A stretch of DNA of 64,000 bases, from the NCBI GenBank assembly GCA_025362495.1, contig JANYGI010000063.1, positions 1-64,000 on the forward strand, in the 5' to 3' direction. The translations under genes and the position numbers were made by a program. Below, piece after piece: positions 8,291-18,400 of this stretch (the stretch's first letter is position 1; the number at the start of each line of letters is the position of its first letter). The notes under the pieces are model-generated. The model had not been told where the DNA came from, did no database searches, and saw only the letters and a list, made by a program, of their open reading frames with translations. This DNA comes from Byssovorax sp. (GTDB lineage Bacteria; Myxococcota_A; Polyangia; Polyangiales; Polyangiaceae).

Positions 8291-8914
8291 CTATTGCTTG
8301 ATCGTGAACGAGATGGGGATGCCGACCGTGACGCAGCCCTGGGTGGGCGGCGGGAACGTCTGACCCTTGAACCGGCTGAGGACGCACGTGGAGACCTCGG
8401 CGGAGTGCACGGAGTCGTTGACAATCGAGGCGCTGCACACCGAGCCGCTGGGGCCGACCTGCACGCTGACCGTCATGCTACCCGAGACCTCGGACGTGCG
8501 CAGCGCTCGCTGATAGCAGCCCGTGGCCGACTGGGCCTTGGTGCGGAGCGCCGACGTGAGGGCGCCCGAGACCTGGCCGTCCGCGCACTTGGTGCACGGG
8601 CCGGCGCCGGCCACCGCGGAGCCGGCGCTGCTGGGGCTCCCGCTCTTCGCGATGGGCTTGCCGGCGTCGGGCTCGTCGTCGAGCTTCGGCGGCGGCGGCG
8701 GAGCGAACTGCGGCGGCGGGGGCGCCGTGGCCGAGGCGATCGCCGTGGCCGAGGTGGCCTGCGCCGTCACGGTGGGCGGCGTTTGCTTCGATTTCCAGCA
8801 GAACAGGCCCACGGCGAGGATGCCGAGCACCAGGATCCCGAGCACATAAGGGGCCCCACTGCCTGAGGTTCCGGGGATCTGGCCGGACGGCGGGGGCTGC
8901 GACGGAGCAGGCAC
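8291..8914 (-). CDS. AgmX/PglI C-terminal domain membrane protein
   Basis: 207 residues: a short Pro-rich cytoplasmic head, one transmembrane helix (about 23-39, VLGILVLGILAVGLFCW), a Pro/Ala periplasmic stretch, then a TonB-like C-terminal domain (CTKCADGQVSGAL, CYQRAL, MTVSVQVGPSGSVCSASIV, CVLSRFKGQTFPPP, GIPISFTIKQ). This matches the AgmX/PglI C-terminal family linked to gliding and envelope energy transduction in Myxococcus. Four cysteines in that domain could form disulfides. No ExbB/ExbD genes are near. It heads a three-gene unit with the lipoprotein and truA. Confidence 0.8.
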   Translation of the reverse strand: MPAPSQPPPSGQIPGTSGSGAPYVLGILVLGILAVGLFCWKSKQTPPTVTAQATSATAIASATAPPPPQFAPPPPPKLDDEPDAGKPIAKSGSPSSAGSAVAGAGPCTKCADGQVSGALTSALRTKAQSATGCYQRALRTSEVSGSMTVSVQVGPSGSVCSASIVNDSVHSAEVSTCVLSRFKGQTFPPPTQGCVTVGIPISFTIKQ

Positions 8915-8990
8915 GTTGAAGACCTCAGCAAAGTAGCGAGAATACCGGGGGCGGCAGTCTACAAGGGGATGTGGGGTCGCGCGAGGAAAG

Positions 8991-9542
8991 TCACCCCGCG
9001 GCGCGATGGTAGAGGGAAACGGCGGTCGTCCCGTAAAGTCGAGTGTCGGGCTCGTCGAGGCCGGGGAGCGGCGGCGCTTTGTCCTTCTTGGCGTGCTCGA
9101 CGATGACGCGCGCGGTGGCGCTGAGCGCGTCGGCCTTGAGCAGCGCCGCGACGATCGGCGGCACCTCGGGGAGCTGCGCGTACGGCGGATCGAGGAAGAC
9201 CAGATCGAACGGGCCGAGCGCCTTCAAGAAGCGGAGCGCCGAGGTGATCGGCTGGGCGAACACCTGGGTGTCGGCCGTGAGCTTCAGCGCCTCGAGGTTC
9301 GCGCGGAGCGCCGTCACCGCGGGGCGGGCGCTCTCGATGAACACCGCCCGCACCGCGCCGCGCGAGATCGCCTCGATGCCGAGCGCGCCCGTGCCCGCGT
9401 AGAGATCGAGCACCTTCGCGCCGGGCACGTAGCCGAGCCGCGAGAAGAGCGCCTCGCGCACGCGATCGCTCGTGGGCCTGGTTTCGAGGCCTGCGGGCGC
9501 CTCGAGGCGACGTCCGCCGAACCTTCCGGAGATGACTCTCAC
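8991..9542 (-). CDS. rsmD: 16S rRNA (guanine(966)-N2)-methyltransferase RsmD
   Basis: 183 residues. Start VRVISGRFGGRRL with the GTG overlapping the previous stop (GTGA). SAM-binding motif I VLDLYAGTGALGIEA, the RPTSDRVREALF helix typical of RsmD, and the catalytic DPPY motif (FLDPPYAQLP) are all present. It methylates G966 of 16S rRNA in the assembled 30S subunit. Translational coupling to the PEGA gene upstream is indicated by the 4-base overlap. Confidence 0.95.
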   Translation of the reverse strand: MRVISGRFGGRRLEAPAGLETRPTSDRVREALFSRLGYVPGAKVLDLYAGTGALGIEAISRGAVRAVFIESARPAVTALRANLEALKLTADTQVFAQPITSALRFLKALGPFDLVFLDPPYAQLPEVPPIVAALLKADALSATARVIVEHAKKDKAPPLPGLDEPDTRLYGTTAVSLYHRAAG

Positions 9543-10666
9543 CAGGTGTACGTGACGTCGAGCTTGCCGCCGGTGGGGCCGACCTGCGGGTCGAACATGA
9601 ACCCCGTCTTCGCCGGCTTGGCGGCCGACGAGGAGCTGGTGGCGATGAGGTAGATGCCGAGGCCTCCCGCCACCGCCGCGATCGGGTAGAAGATCGCCTG
9701 CAGCGTCTGGGCGCCCTTCGCCGAGTTGCAGCTCGCGACGATGGGCGACGTGTCCTTGGCCGTCGTCGCGGCGGCGCAGACGTCGCTCGCGGTGGGGTAC
9801 TTCTTGCGGAGCGTCGTGTAGTCGGCGTCGCTGCGCACGCCCGAGACCTGGATCGACGACACGAGGCCGACGACGCCCGCCGCGACGCCCACGCCGAGCG
9901 ACGCGAAGCCAGAGACTTTGCGCCAGTTGACGCTGGTCTTCACTTCCATCGCGATCGGCACGAGCGTCACCTCGGTGGGCGCGCCCGTCGGCTTGATCAC
10001 CACCTGCGACTCGGCGTCGACGTAGCCCTGCGCCTTGACCGTGATCTTGTGCGGACCCGAGGGGATCATGAACGATCCGTCGCCGCTCTTGAGCGCGCCG
10101 AGCGGCTGCCCGTCGACGAAGACCTGGCCCTGGATATCGCCGGCCTTCACGCGGATGCCGCCCTTCGGCGGGCCGCCGGTGAGCTCGTTGATCGCCCCCG
10201 CGGCGATGTGTCGGAGCGTGTCGTCGGTCGAGTCGGTGAGGTTCGAGGTGTAGTCGACGGGGACCTTCGAGGTGCCCTTGCCGCGGACCCAGAAGTTGAG
10301 CGTGCCCTTCACGCTCGCGCCCTTCTTCTCGATCGTGCCCCACACGTAGCGGTCACTCTTGATCTGATCGGCGATGCGCGACTGGCAGCTCGTGTCGGGC
10401 GGCTCGGCGCACTTGAGGCTGAGCGTGAGCACCTCGAGCGAGAAGTCGCCCTCGCCGAGCGACCAGCCCGGCATCGCGCGCACGGCGTTGCGGAGCGCCT
10501 TCGTCAGGGCCTCGGCCTGATCGTCGGCCGCGTCGGTCTGGATGGCGATCACGCTGATCGGCAGCGTGTCGGGCCCCGGCTCCGCCGCCTTGGCCGTGGC
10601 CTCACCCGCGGCAATCGCCGCCGCCGCCGTCAACGCCAGGCCCAATCGAGGTGCGCGCATCGTCAT
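9539..10666 (-). CDS. PEGA-domain membrane protein with signal peptide
   Basis: About 375 residues. Signal peptide (MRAPRLGLALTAAAAIAAG then AKA), then an extracytoplasmic region (~30-180) containing C-A-E-P-P-D-T-S-C. A PEGA domain follows (IQGQVFVDGQPLG, PSGPHKITVKAQGY), then a hydrophobic segment (SLGVGVAAGVVGLVSSIQV), a loop with two Cys, and a second hydrophobic segment (IFYPIAAVAGGLGIYLIA). PEGA domains bind surface or cell-wall ligands in many secreted proteins. Start may be ATG 10666 or 10660; GGGAG is best spaced for 10660. Same architecture as the protein at 27299-28240. Confidence 0.8.
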   Translation of the reverse strand: MTMRAPRLGLALTAAAAIAAGEATAKAAEPGPDTLPISVIAIQTDAADDQAEALTKALRNAVRAMPGWSLGEGDFSLEVLTLSLKCAEPPDTSCQSRIADQIKSDRYVWGTIEKKGASVKGTLNFWVRGKGTSKVPVDYTSNLTDSTDDTLRHIAAGAINELTGGPPKGGIRVKAGDIQGQVFVDGQPLGALKSGDGSFMIPSGPHKITVKAQGYVDAESQVVIKPTGAPTEVTLVPIAMEVKTSVNWRKVSGFASLGVGVAAGVVGLVSSIQVSGVRSDADYTTLRKKYPTASDVCAAATTAKDTSPIVASCNSAKGAQTLQAIFYPIAAVAGGLGIYLIATSSSSAAKPAKTGFMFDPQVGPTGGKLDVTYTW

Positions 10667-10782
10667 CTCCCGCGTCATTCCAGTCCCCACCGCCGCGACA
10701 ACGTTAGCCTTGCTGCGGCATTTTCTGCAATCCGACTGCGACAATCCCTGCGCCGAGGCGGGCGAGGGCCCTGTACGAACGA

Positions 10783-12372
10783 TCACCCGATCTCGACCTT
10801 GCTCCACATATCGCGGCGCATCTTCTCTTTTTTGCGATCGGTGCGCGTCACGAGGCGCGCGGCTCCCCAGGCGGCGAGAAGCTGCCCTTCTTGACCGAGG
10901 CCCGGCAGCACGCTGCGGCCGATGAGCAGCGTGCGATCGATCGGCCCGCGGATCGGCTCGCCGGCGAGGCCGAGGTAGCCCGGCGGATCGACCTCGAGCT
11001 GGCGCACCATCGGCTCGGGGCCCGACGACGCGCCCCGCAGCGAGGCGCGCTCCACCGTGCGGCGACGCCCGTTTTCGAAGACCCACACCGGCAGGCCGTC
11101 GTGCACCGAGTCGACGAGCACGAGGTGCTTCTCGAGGAACGGGAGCTCGGCCGCGATCGTCGAGAGCACCGCGCGGCGAGCGTCTTCGCGCGAGAGCGCG
11201 CCGCGATCGGGCAGCAGCGTCTCGGCCACGAGCAGCTCTTCGCCCGGCGGATCGTCGGGCCGCCGCAGGCGCTGCAGGCGCACCACGGGCCGCGAAGCGA
11301 AGGGGTTCGATCGCCCCGGCGGCGCGGGCGCCGTCGACACGCGCGGCGACGCGGGCCGCTCGCCCGGCAGGAAGAACGACTCGGGCCCGAGCGGCGCGGG
11401 CAGCCCCTCTTTGCGCACCACGATCGACACGACGAAGCGCCCCACCGACGAGGTGATCCGCGGCCACTCGCGCTGCGCCCGCTTGTGGATGCCTTCGCCG
11501 CCGGTGAGGTTGGTGATCGCCTCGCCGTCGAGATCCGCGAGGATGAAGCTCGCGCCCGTCGGCGCCGTGTCGCCGTCGATGATCACGCCGGCCGCGTCGC
11601 CGCGCTTCATGTGGATCGAGGCCGCGCGATCGTCGAGCAAGCAGCGCCCGCCGTAGGCCGTGATCCGATCGAGGAGGAACTCTTCGATCTCTTCCTCGCC
11701 CCGCGGAAGCGTGAAGAGCCCGCGGGTCCACGCCCCGTGCAGGCGCGCCACGGCGAATGGCGGCGGCACCGACGAGAGGTGCGTCGCGAAGAGCACCGAG
11801 GCCTGCACGATCTGCCGGAACGCGTGCCCGCGCGGGAACTCGACGAGCAAGTCGGCGTCGGGCTCGGCGCGCACGTGGGGCAGCATCGCGGCGTAGCGGT
11901 TGGTCTCGCGGCGCTCCCAGAACGTGCCCGGCGGCCAGACCGCGTCGGACTCGAAGGCCTCGTCGGCGGCGCCGTTGACGCGGGCGAGCTCGGCGTAGAG
12001 ATCGTCCACCAGGCGCCGCAGCTCGGGGTACTCGCGATCGATCTCGCGGCCGAAGAGGGCCATGTCGGGCGGCACGTCGAGCCGCCGCCGGGGCGCGAGG
12101 ATCTGCATCATCGGCGAGGCCGCCTCGAGTCGCCGCTTCCAGGTCTGCGACTGCGCGAGCTCGACGATCACCTTGCGCCAGGTGGGCGACGTCGCGGCGA
12201 GCATCGTGAACGAGCGGCGCAGCAGGGTGCGCTTGTCGAGCTTGTACGCCGGGGCGCGCTCGCCCTGGCCGAGCAGGAGCACGGTGAAATCGCGTCGGGC
12301 CAGCAGCGCCGCCGCGGTGAGGGCCCCGATCGAGCGTCCGAGCACCACCACGTCGAAGTGCTTGCTCGTCAC
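10783..12372 (-). CDS. FAD-dependent oxidoreductase, phytoene-desaturase-like
   Basis: 529 residues starting VTSKHFDVVVLGRS with a GTG that overlaps the purN stop (GTGA). The N-terminal dinucleotide-binding fold VVVLGRSIGALTAAALLARR is a relaxed GxGxxG. The C-terminus has the matching FAD-closing motif LIGRSVLPGLGQEGQLLAAW, seen in the phytoene dehydrogenase/NAD(P)-binding amine-oxidase superfamily. Middle region (LYAELARVN, GGRCLLDDRA) supports the same fold. Substrate unknown. Position directly behind purN suggests only shared transcription, not a purine role. Confidence 0.75.
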   Translation of the reverse strand: MTSKHFDVVVLGRSIGALTAAALLARRDFTVLLLGQGERAPAYKLDKRTLLRRSFTMLAATSPTWRKVIVELAQSQTWKRRLEAASPMMQILAPRRRLDVPPDMALFGREIDREYPELRRLVDDLYAELARVNGAADEAFESDAVWPPGTFWERRETNRYAAMLPHVRAEPDADLLVEFPRGHAFRQIVQASVLFATHLSSVPPPFAVARLHGAWTRGLFTLPRGEEEIEEFLLDRITAYGGRCLLDDRAASIHMKRGDAAGVIIDGDTAPTGASFILADLDGEAITNLTGGEGIHKRAQREWPRITSSVGRFVVSIVVRKEGLPAPLGPESFFLPGERPASPRVSTAPAPPGRSNPFASRPVVRLQRLRRPDDPPGEELLVAETLLPDRGALSREDARRAVLSTIAAELPFLEKHLVLVDSVHDGLPVWVFENGRRRTVERASLRGASSGPEPMVRQLEVDPPGYLGLAGEPIRGPIDRTLLIGRSVLPGLGQEGQLLAAWGAARLVTRTDRKKEKMRRDMWSKVEIG

Positions 12373-13040
12373 CGCGGAGCCCCGGCCGAGGGCGCGATCC
12401 CGATCGCCGTCTCCACCCCGCGCACCCACACGATCGGCCGTTTTCCCGCAGCTGCGGGCTCGATTTCCACGAGGCCCGCCGCGAGCCAGCCGAGCGCGCG
12501 CACCAGGAGCTCGTGCTCGCGGACGAGGATCCGCGCGGCGAGCGCGTCGCGCGTGTCGCCCTCCAGGATCGGCACCGCGGCCTGCGCGAGGACGGGCCCG
12601 GTGTCGGTCCCGGCGTCGACGAGGTGCACCGTGCAGCCGGTGATCCGCGCGCCATACGCGAGCGCCTGGGCCTGCGCGTCAACACCGGGAAACGCCGGCA
12701 ACAGCGAGGGATGAATGTTGACGACGCGGTACGGGAAGGCGTCGAGCAGCACCGGCGTGACGATCCGCATGAACCCCGCGAGCACCACGCACGTGGCCTT
12801 GGCCGCGACCAGCATGGCGACGACGGCGGTGTCGAAGCTGGCCCGGTCGGGGTGGTCGCCGTGAGGGATCACCACGCTCGGGATGCCGGCCGCGCGCGCG
12901 ATCTCGAGGCCGCCGGCCCCGGCTTTGTTGGAGATCACCACCCGGACGCGCGCGTCGAGCGAGCCCGCGGCGATGGCGTCGAGGATCGCCGCGAGGTTCG
13001 AGCCCCGCCCCGAGATGAGCACGCCGAGATCGATGGTCAT
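12369..13040 (-). CDS. purN: phosphoribosylglycinamide formyltransferase PurN
   Basis: 223 residues. LISGRGSNLAAIL at the N-terminus, NIHPSLLPAFPG carrying the catalytic Asn108 and His110, and VDAGTDTGPVLAQAAV with the catalytic Asp146 are all intact. It transfers the formyl group of 10-formyl-THF to GAR in purine synthesis. purM lies upstream on the same strand, but 176 bases of repeat-rich DNA separate them; the next gene overlaps by four bases. Confidence 0.96.
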   Translation of the reverse strand: MTIDLGVLISGRGSNLAAILDAIAAGSLDARVRVVISNKAGAGGLEIARAAGIPSVVIPHGDHPDRASFDTAVVAMLVAAKATCVVLAGFMRIVTPVLLDAFPYRVVNIHPSLLPAFPGVDAQAQALAYGARITGCTVHLVDAGTDTGPVLAQAAVPILEGDTRDALAARILVREHELLVRALGWLAAGLVEIEPAAAGKRPIVWVRGVETAIGIAPSAGAPR

Positions 13041-13093
13041 GACGCTACTCCGCGCCTTCTTGCGCCTGCAGGAGGGCCGGAAAAGAAGGAGAA

Positions 13094-13189
13094 TTCAACG
13101 CAAAGGCGCGGAGGCGCAGAGGCGCAACCGGACTCGGAATTTTTTTCCGGCCTTTTTGCGTCTCTGCGTCTTTGCGTCGTTGCGTTGAA
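13094..13189. repeat. inverted repeat made of 8-bp tandem units between purM and purN
   Basis: The left arm (13094-13127) begins ttcaacg and runs through units caaaggcg, cggaggcg and cagaggcg. The right arm (13156-13189) is its imperfect reverse complement with units ttgcgtct, ctgcgtct, ttgcgtcg and ends ttgaa. The loop holds a smaller ccgga/tccgg pair and a T-run. On the minus-strand transcript this would fold into a long hairpin between purM and purN. Sequences of this CGCAAAGACGCAGAG type are, from general knowledge, dispersed in many unrelated bacterial genomes. Confidence 0.8.
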
Positions 13190-13216
13190 ATCCGGGCTTG
13201 CACAGGGGTCGATGCT

Positions 13217-14266
13217 CTAGCCGACGAGGATGACGCGCTCTTCGAACTCGACGGCGCCCACCGAGACGACCTCGCCGAAGGACCACGCCGTCTCGCCGGC
13301 GCTCTGCAAGGCTTCGATCGCCGCCTTCTCCGCGCCCGGCGCGACGATGGCCACGAGGCCGACGCCGAGGTTGAACGTCCGCCGCATCTCGCTCTCGTCG
13401 ACGGGGCCGCCCTCGGCGATCACCTTGAAAATGGCCGGTCTGGCGTAGCTTCCGAGATCGAGCTTCACCCCGAGGCCGTCGGGCAGGACGCGGGGGACGT
13501 TGCCCGGGAGGCCGCCGCCGGTGATGTGCGAGAGGCCGCGCACCTGCCCCGCGCACGCGGTCAGCAGCGCGGTCACGGCGCGCGCGTAGATCTTCGTCGG
13601 CACGAGCAGCGCCTCGGCGAGCGTCGTCCCGAGGGCCTCGACGCGGTCGCTCATCGCGAGCTTCATCTCCACCTCGAGCACGCGGCGGGCGAGCGAGAAG
13701 CCGTTCGAGTGCAGGCCCGACGAGGCCACGCCGATGACGCGATCGCCTGGTTTCGCCGCCTTTCCATCGAGCAGCTTGGCCCGCTCGACCACGCCGACGG
13801 CGAAGCCCGCGAGGTCGTACTCGCCCGGCGCGTACATGCCGGGGAGCTCGGCCGTCTCGCCGCCGAGCAGTGCGCAGCCGGCCTGCAAGCAGCCCGCCGC
13901 GATGCCACGGATCACGGCCTCGCCGGTGTCGAGGTCGAGCTTGCCCGTGCCGAAGTAGTCGAGGAAGAACAGCGGGCGCGCGCCGACGGTGATCACGTCG
14001 TTCACGCACATGGCCACGAGGTCGATGCCGACCGTGTCATGCACGCCTGACGCGAAAGCCACCTTGAGCTTGGTGCCGACGCCGTCGGTGCCGCTCACCA
14101 GGATGGGATCGATCATCCCCGACGGGAGCGCGCAGAGGCCGGCGAACCCGCCGATCCCCGACACGACCTCGGGGATGCGCGTGGGCTTCGCCAGCCGCGC
14201 GATTCGCTCGACCAGGGCGTCGCCCGCGTCGATGTCGACGCCGGCCTGTCGGTAGGTGATCGCCAT
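13217..14266 (-). CDS. purM: phosphoribosylformylglycinamidine cyclo-ligase PurM
   Basis: 349 residues, full length. The N-terminus YRQAGVDIDAGDALVERI, the ATP-site SGTDGVGTKLKVA, VNDVITVGARPLFFLDYFG, GGETAELPGMY and ITGGGLPGNVPRVLP are PurM hallmarks. It closes the imidazole ring to give AIR in purine synthesis. First clearly identifiable purine gene of the minus-strand run. Confidence 0.97.
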   Translation of the reverse strand: MAITYRQAGVDIDAGDALVERIARLAKPTRIPEVVSGIGGFAGLCALPSGMIDPILVSGTDGVGTKLKVAFASGVHDTVGIDLVAMCVNDVITVGARPLFFLDYFGTGKLDLDTGEAVIRGIAAGCLQAGCALLGGETAELPGMYAPGEYDLAGFAVGVVERAKLLDGKAAKPGDRVIGVASSGLHSNGFSLARRVLEVEMKLAMSDRVEALGTTLAEALLVPTKIYARAVTALLTACAGQVRGLSHITGGGLPGNVPRVLPDGLGVKLDLGSYARPAIFKVIAEGGPVDESEMRRTFNLGVGLVAIVAPGAEKAAIEALQSAGETAWSFGEVVSVGAVEFEERVILVG

Positions 14267-14329
14267 GGCCGCGGATCTGTCACAGCGAAGCGGGGAAGGG
14301 AAGACTCGGCGCCCGCGGGCGCGCGTGGC

Positions 14330-15379
14330 TCAGGCTTTCTCGCCGCTCGCCGCCGCGATCTCCGCGTCGTAGAACTCGCTCACGAGGCCGTCGATCCAGC
14401 CGCGCACCGCGGGGGCCGCGAGCACCGCGCGCACCATCGGCCAGGTCGCGGTCGCCAGGCTGGCGAAGTCGAGGATAACGCTGACGCCGAGCTCATCCAG
14501 GGCTTCCTTCACCGTGCGATCCTTGCGGGCGACGAGGGCCGCCTCGATCATCGCGCGGCGCTTGTCGCGGGAGCCGCCGCGCGAGAGCTCGGCCGCGGCG
14601 ATGTCGAGCGCGATGTCCTGCCCGAGCAGGACCACCTCGACGTCGGCGCTGCGCGAGAGCGTGGCGATCTCCTGCTCGAGCAGCCACCCGGCGACGCGCT
14701 TGCGCACGGCGATGAAGCGCGGCTGGTCGGCGCTGGCGATGGTGAGCTCGACCATCTTGCGCAGGCTCTTTCGCGACATTCCCTGGAGGAATTTGCGGAT
14801 CTCGGGATCGAGGCGCTTCTCGAAGTCGGCGCGCATGGTGTCGAAGCTCTTGCCCATGCCGAAAGGGCCGAGCTTCTTCAGCAGGCCCGGGAGGCCCCAG
14901 TCGGCCGTGAAGGGGTTGACCTTCTCGGAGAACTCTTTCAGCGCGTCGTGGAGCGTATCGCGCAGGACTTCCTCGACGGCGTCCTCCTCGCTGATGGCGC
15001 GCAGGAGGCGATCGGGGAACAGGCCCGGTCGCTCCAGGAGCTGATCGATCCGCTTCTTCGTGGCCGCGGGGACGCGCGCGCCCACGGTGCCCTTCTCGCT
15101 CTGGAGCTCGTGGAGCACGACGTTGACGATGTGGCGCGCGAGGGGACGGACAGTGCGCTCGACGGCCTCGGCCGTGAAGAGCGCGTCGGCGGCGTCGGCG
15201 AGGTGCCCGGCCGAGGCGAGGTCGCCGATCTTGATCGAGAGCAGATCGGCGACGACGAGCCCGAAGGTCTTCTGCCATTCGGCCTCGGCTTCGGCCGAGA
15301 CGAGCCGCGCATGGAGGAACGCGAGGTGACGAGCCTTGAGGGCGGCGAGCGCGGCGGGCGAGATGTCGAGGTCGGCCAT
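14330..15379 (-). CDS. conserved helical protein of unknown function
   Basis: 349 residues, almost entirely helical, with no signal peptide or transmembrane segment. Hydrophobic patches (PLARHIVNVVLHEL, WGLPGLLKKLGPFGMGKSF, SLRKMVELTIASA) alternate with charged helices; an AELSRGGSRDKRRAMIEA stretch is basic. I do not recognise the family. It lies 42 bases behind the large lipoprotein gene and 63 before purM on the same strand, so it may be transcribed with either. Confidence 0.75.
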   Translation of the reverse strand: MADLDISPAALAALKARHLAFLHARLVSAEAEAEWQKTFGLVVADLLSIKIGDLASAGHLADAADALFTAEAVERTVRPLARHIVNVVLHELQSEKGTVGARVPAATKKRIDQLLERPGLFPDRLLRAISEEDAVEEVLRDTLHDALKEFSEKVNPFTADWGLPGLLKKLGPFGMGKSFDTMRADFEKRLDPEIRKFLQGMSRKSLRKMVELTIASADQPRFIAVRKRVAGWLLEQEIATLSRSADVEVVLLGQDIALDIAAAELSRGGSRDKRRAMIEAALVARKDRTVKEALDELGVSVILDFASLATATWPMVRAVLAAPAVRGWIDGLVSEFYDAEIAAASGEKA

Positions 15380-15421
15380 GGCGAGTGGCCCTCCACTACC
15401 GCGAACGACCTCGTGCGGCCA

Positions 15422-18400
15422 TCACGGGCTCTTCAGGTAATCGCACGTGGCCGCGTCTTGCAGGCACTGATGCGAGGTCGGGTGCGAGAGGTAATAGAGA
15501 TCGGACCCGTTGCTCATGAAGAAGCGCGCCGTCAGGCTCGTGAGGTACGTGCCCGAATCCCAGCCCTGACACGGCTCGCCGTTGACGAAGGTGTGCACGC
15601 CTTGCGGCACGATGTACGCGTCGAGCAGCGCCGTGAGCGGGCGCCCCGGCTGGCTCTTCCAGCCGCCGTCCGCCGTCGTCGGGGCGCCCTGGAGGCGCGG
15701 CGCCCACGCCGCGTCGACGCCGTCGGCCGACGTCCCCGCGCGCTGTGTGTAGCGAGCGAGCCGGAGCGGTACGGGCGCGTTCTGCTCGAAGTACTTCGCC
15801 GTGCCTTCATCGAGATCGTCGACGTCGAAGAGCGCCTCGTCGCACGTCGTCTGGCCGAGCGGGTTTGGCACGCAGCGCCCGGGCCCGGTGCCCCCCGGGA
15901 CGAACGTGCAATGCGTGTCGTAGTAGCAGACCCGCGTCGCTGGATCCGACTCGGTCTTGTCGGTGCAATCGCCGGGAAAACACGCTTTTGCAGGGCCCGC
16001 CGCGGTGGGGAACGTCGCGGCGAGGTCCTTCGCGTTGGCGCTCGCGGGGCACTCCACGCCGGCGGGGTGACGCGCGAGCGGCGCGATGCCTTCGACCACG
16101 TGGTTCTCGATCAGCACCTGGTTCGGCGTCTTGCCGCCGAGGGCCTGGAAGAGCGCGCTCGGCGTCGTGTAGTCGGCGTACTCGGGGTAGCGATCGAGCT
16201 GGTCCGGCCGCAGGAACGGGAGCGCCCCGCTGGCCCGCGCGAAGGCGATCCCCGCGTTGATCGGCACGTTCATGTCGCCGATGGTGTTGAGCGTGAGCAG
16301 CGCGTGCGGCGCGATCGTCTGGCCGAACGGATCGGTCATCGATTTCAGCGAATAGAACGGCGCGAAGCTCACCGGATCGCCGGGATCGAGCGCGGCCTGT
16401 GCGAGCTGGAGGAAGCGGCGCGCCTCCGGCGTCTGCCGGATCAGGCCGAAGCCCTCCGCGGGCGCGGTGAGCACGGTGCCTTGACCGTGAAAATGTCCTT
16501 GAAAACGCGAGCAAGTCGCGCTGTCGCAGGTCTCGCTCTCGACGTCGTTGGGCGTCCCGTTGCCGAAGCGGCCCGGGCCCCACGCGTTGACGACGAGGCT
16601 CGGCGTGTCGCCGTTCGTGAGCGCGGGGCGGCAGCTGCCGTAGCTCTCGACCTGGTCCTTGCCGGTGAAGAAATTGAGCTCGATTCGATCGCCGATCGAC
16701 GCGGGCAGGCCCACGCGCATCCGCGCGTCGACGCCGAGGCTCGCGCACTTGATCTCGCCGTTGCTGAGGTTGCTGGCGAACACCGTCGTCCCCGCGAGCT
16801 CCGCGGGGGAAAAGCAGTTGATCTCGAGCTCGCCGGTGCCGTTGAGATCCGGCATTACCCAGCGCATCGAGATCTGCCCCGGGGCGCAGAGCGTGCAGTG
16901 ATCGCCGTCGGACGAGCTCGAATCACATCCGGGTCGCTCGCTCGCGGGCACCGTCACGAGGAGCGGGCCCCACATGCGCAGCAGCACCGCCTCGACCACG
17001 CCGCCCTGGAACGATCGCACGCCGATGTCGGTGAGTCCGCCGCCGCCGGAGCCCGGGACGGCGGCCGTCACGTGGGCGTCGATCGCCCCGTGGATCCCCG
17101 AGAGGATGCCGCCGAGCGACTCGCCCCAGGTGCCGAACGTCGCGTCTTGCCCGCCGACGTCGGGCTTCCCATCGAAGTCGAAATCGCCTGCGATCTCCGC
17201 CTTTCCATCGCCGTTCATGTCACACGGCGCGGTCGCGTTCTCGGCCCAGCCGGTGGCCGCGTTGCGGCAGAGCATCTGCCCTTCGGGGGTGCCGAAGGCG
17301 CGCAAGATCTTCACGAGCTGGAGGTGATCGAGCACCGACTGCCGCACGCCGTCGCGGGTGTGAAAGAGGTAGCTCGACCAGAAGTCGCCGCCGGAGTCCG
17401 CGTGCCCATCGCTGTTGAGATCGCGAGCGCGGGTCTGGGTGATCGCGTCGTAGAACGGCGCGACGCAGGCCCCGCGGAGCAGCCCCTGCGCGCCGAGCGC
17501 GACCACGGGGTTATCGAAGCCGAGCCCGTGCCCCATGGCGTTGATGCCGATCGTCGCGAGGCCGTGCTCGGCCATGTTGCCCGCGTAGAGGAGCAGCTCC
17601 GAGAAGTTCCCCGTGTAGCCGTGGCCGTAGATGTCGACGTTGAACGGCTGCTTGAACTTCGCCGTCTCCTTCGGCACCACCAGCCAGAACTGCACCGTGT
17701 CGTCGGTCTCGTCGCCCTGCCCCGTGAGGAAATTCAGGTGGAACGCGGCGTTGGGATCCGTCGATTTCGGGCCGCCTTCGAGCAGAAATGGCGATTTGAA
17801 CGTGCCCACGACCATGTGGTCGATGCTGTCGAAGCTCTTCAGCAGCAGCTCGGATCCAGGCCCCTCGGGGAGGCCGAAGCCCTGGACCAGGAGGTCGTGC
17901 ATCTGCGGGCGGATGTCGTCGTACTTGATGACGTAGAGCCCGTTCGCGACCTTCTTGCCGCACTCGTACTTGGTCCCGTCGGCGCTCGTGGCCCAGCCCG
18001 GCTCGTCCTTCGCGCCCTTGTCGAGGCCGGGGGTGAGGCCGACGGCGCGATCGACCTCGAACCGCGGCGGATACTGCTTGCCCCAGCGCCCGAACACGCC
18101 TTGCCCGTAGAGCCCGTCGCGCAGCCGCACCATGTCGTCGACGGTCGGCTGGGTCGTGAAGCTCCACGTGAAGGCCACGTGATCGAGCCCCGTCGCCGCG
18201 AGATCGCCGTAGTAACCCTTCACCCTGGCGTCGTTGAAGATCTCCTTCACGCGCTCGGCCGTGCCCTCCATCGACGCGTGGTAGACGAAATCGAACGGTG
18301 ATTTGACGGGGTTTCCCTTCCCGTCGACGAGGCGATCGGTGATCACCACCGCGTAGCGCGTCATCTCGTCGAGCGTGATGATCGGCCGCAGGAGCAGGGT

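Noticed and set aside
14948-18301. 1117-codon plus-strand open frame opposite the lipase-like gene
   Set aside because: Antisense shadow of GC-rich coding DNA. The product is Arg/Glu/Val-rich without motifs, while the minus strand shows a signal peptide, a hydrolase elbow and consistent family patterns.
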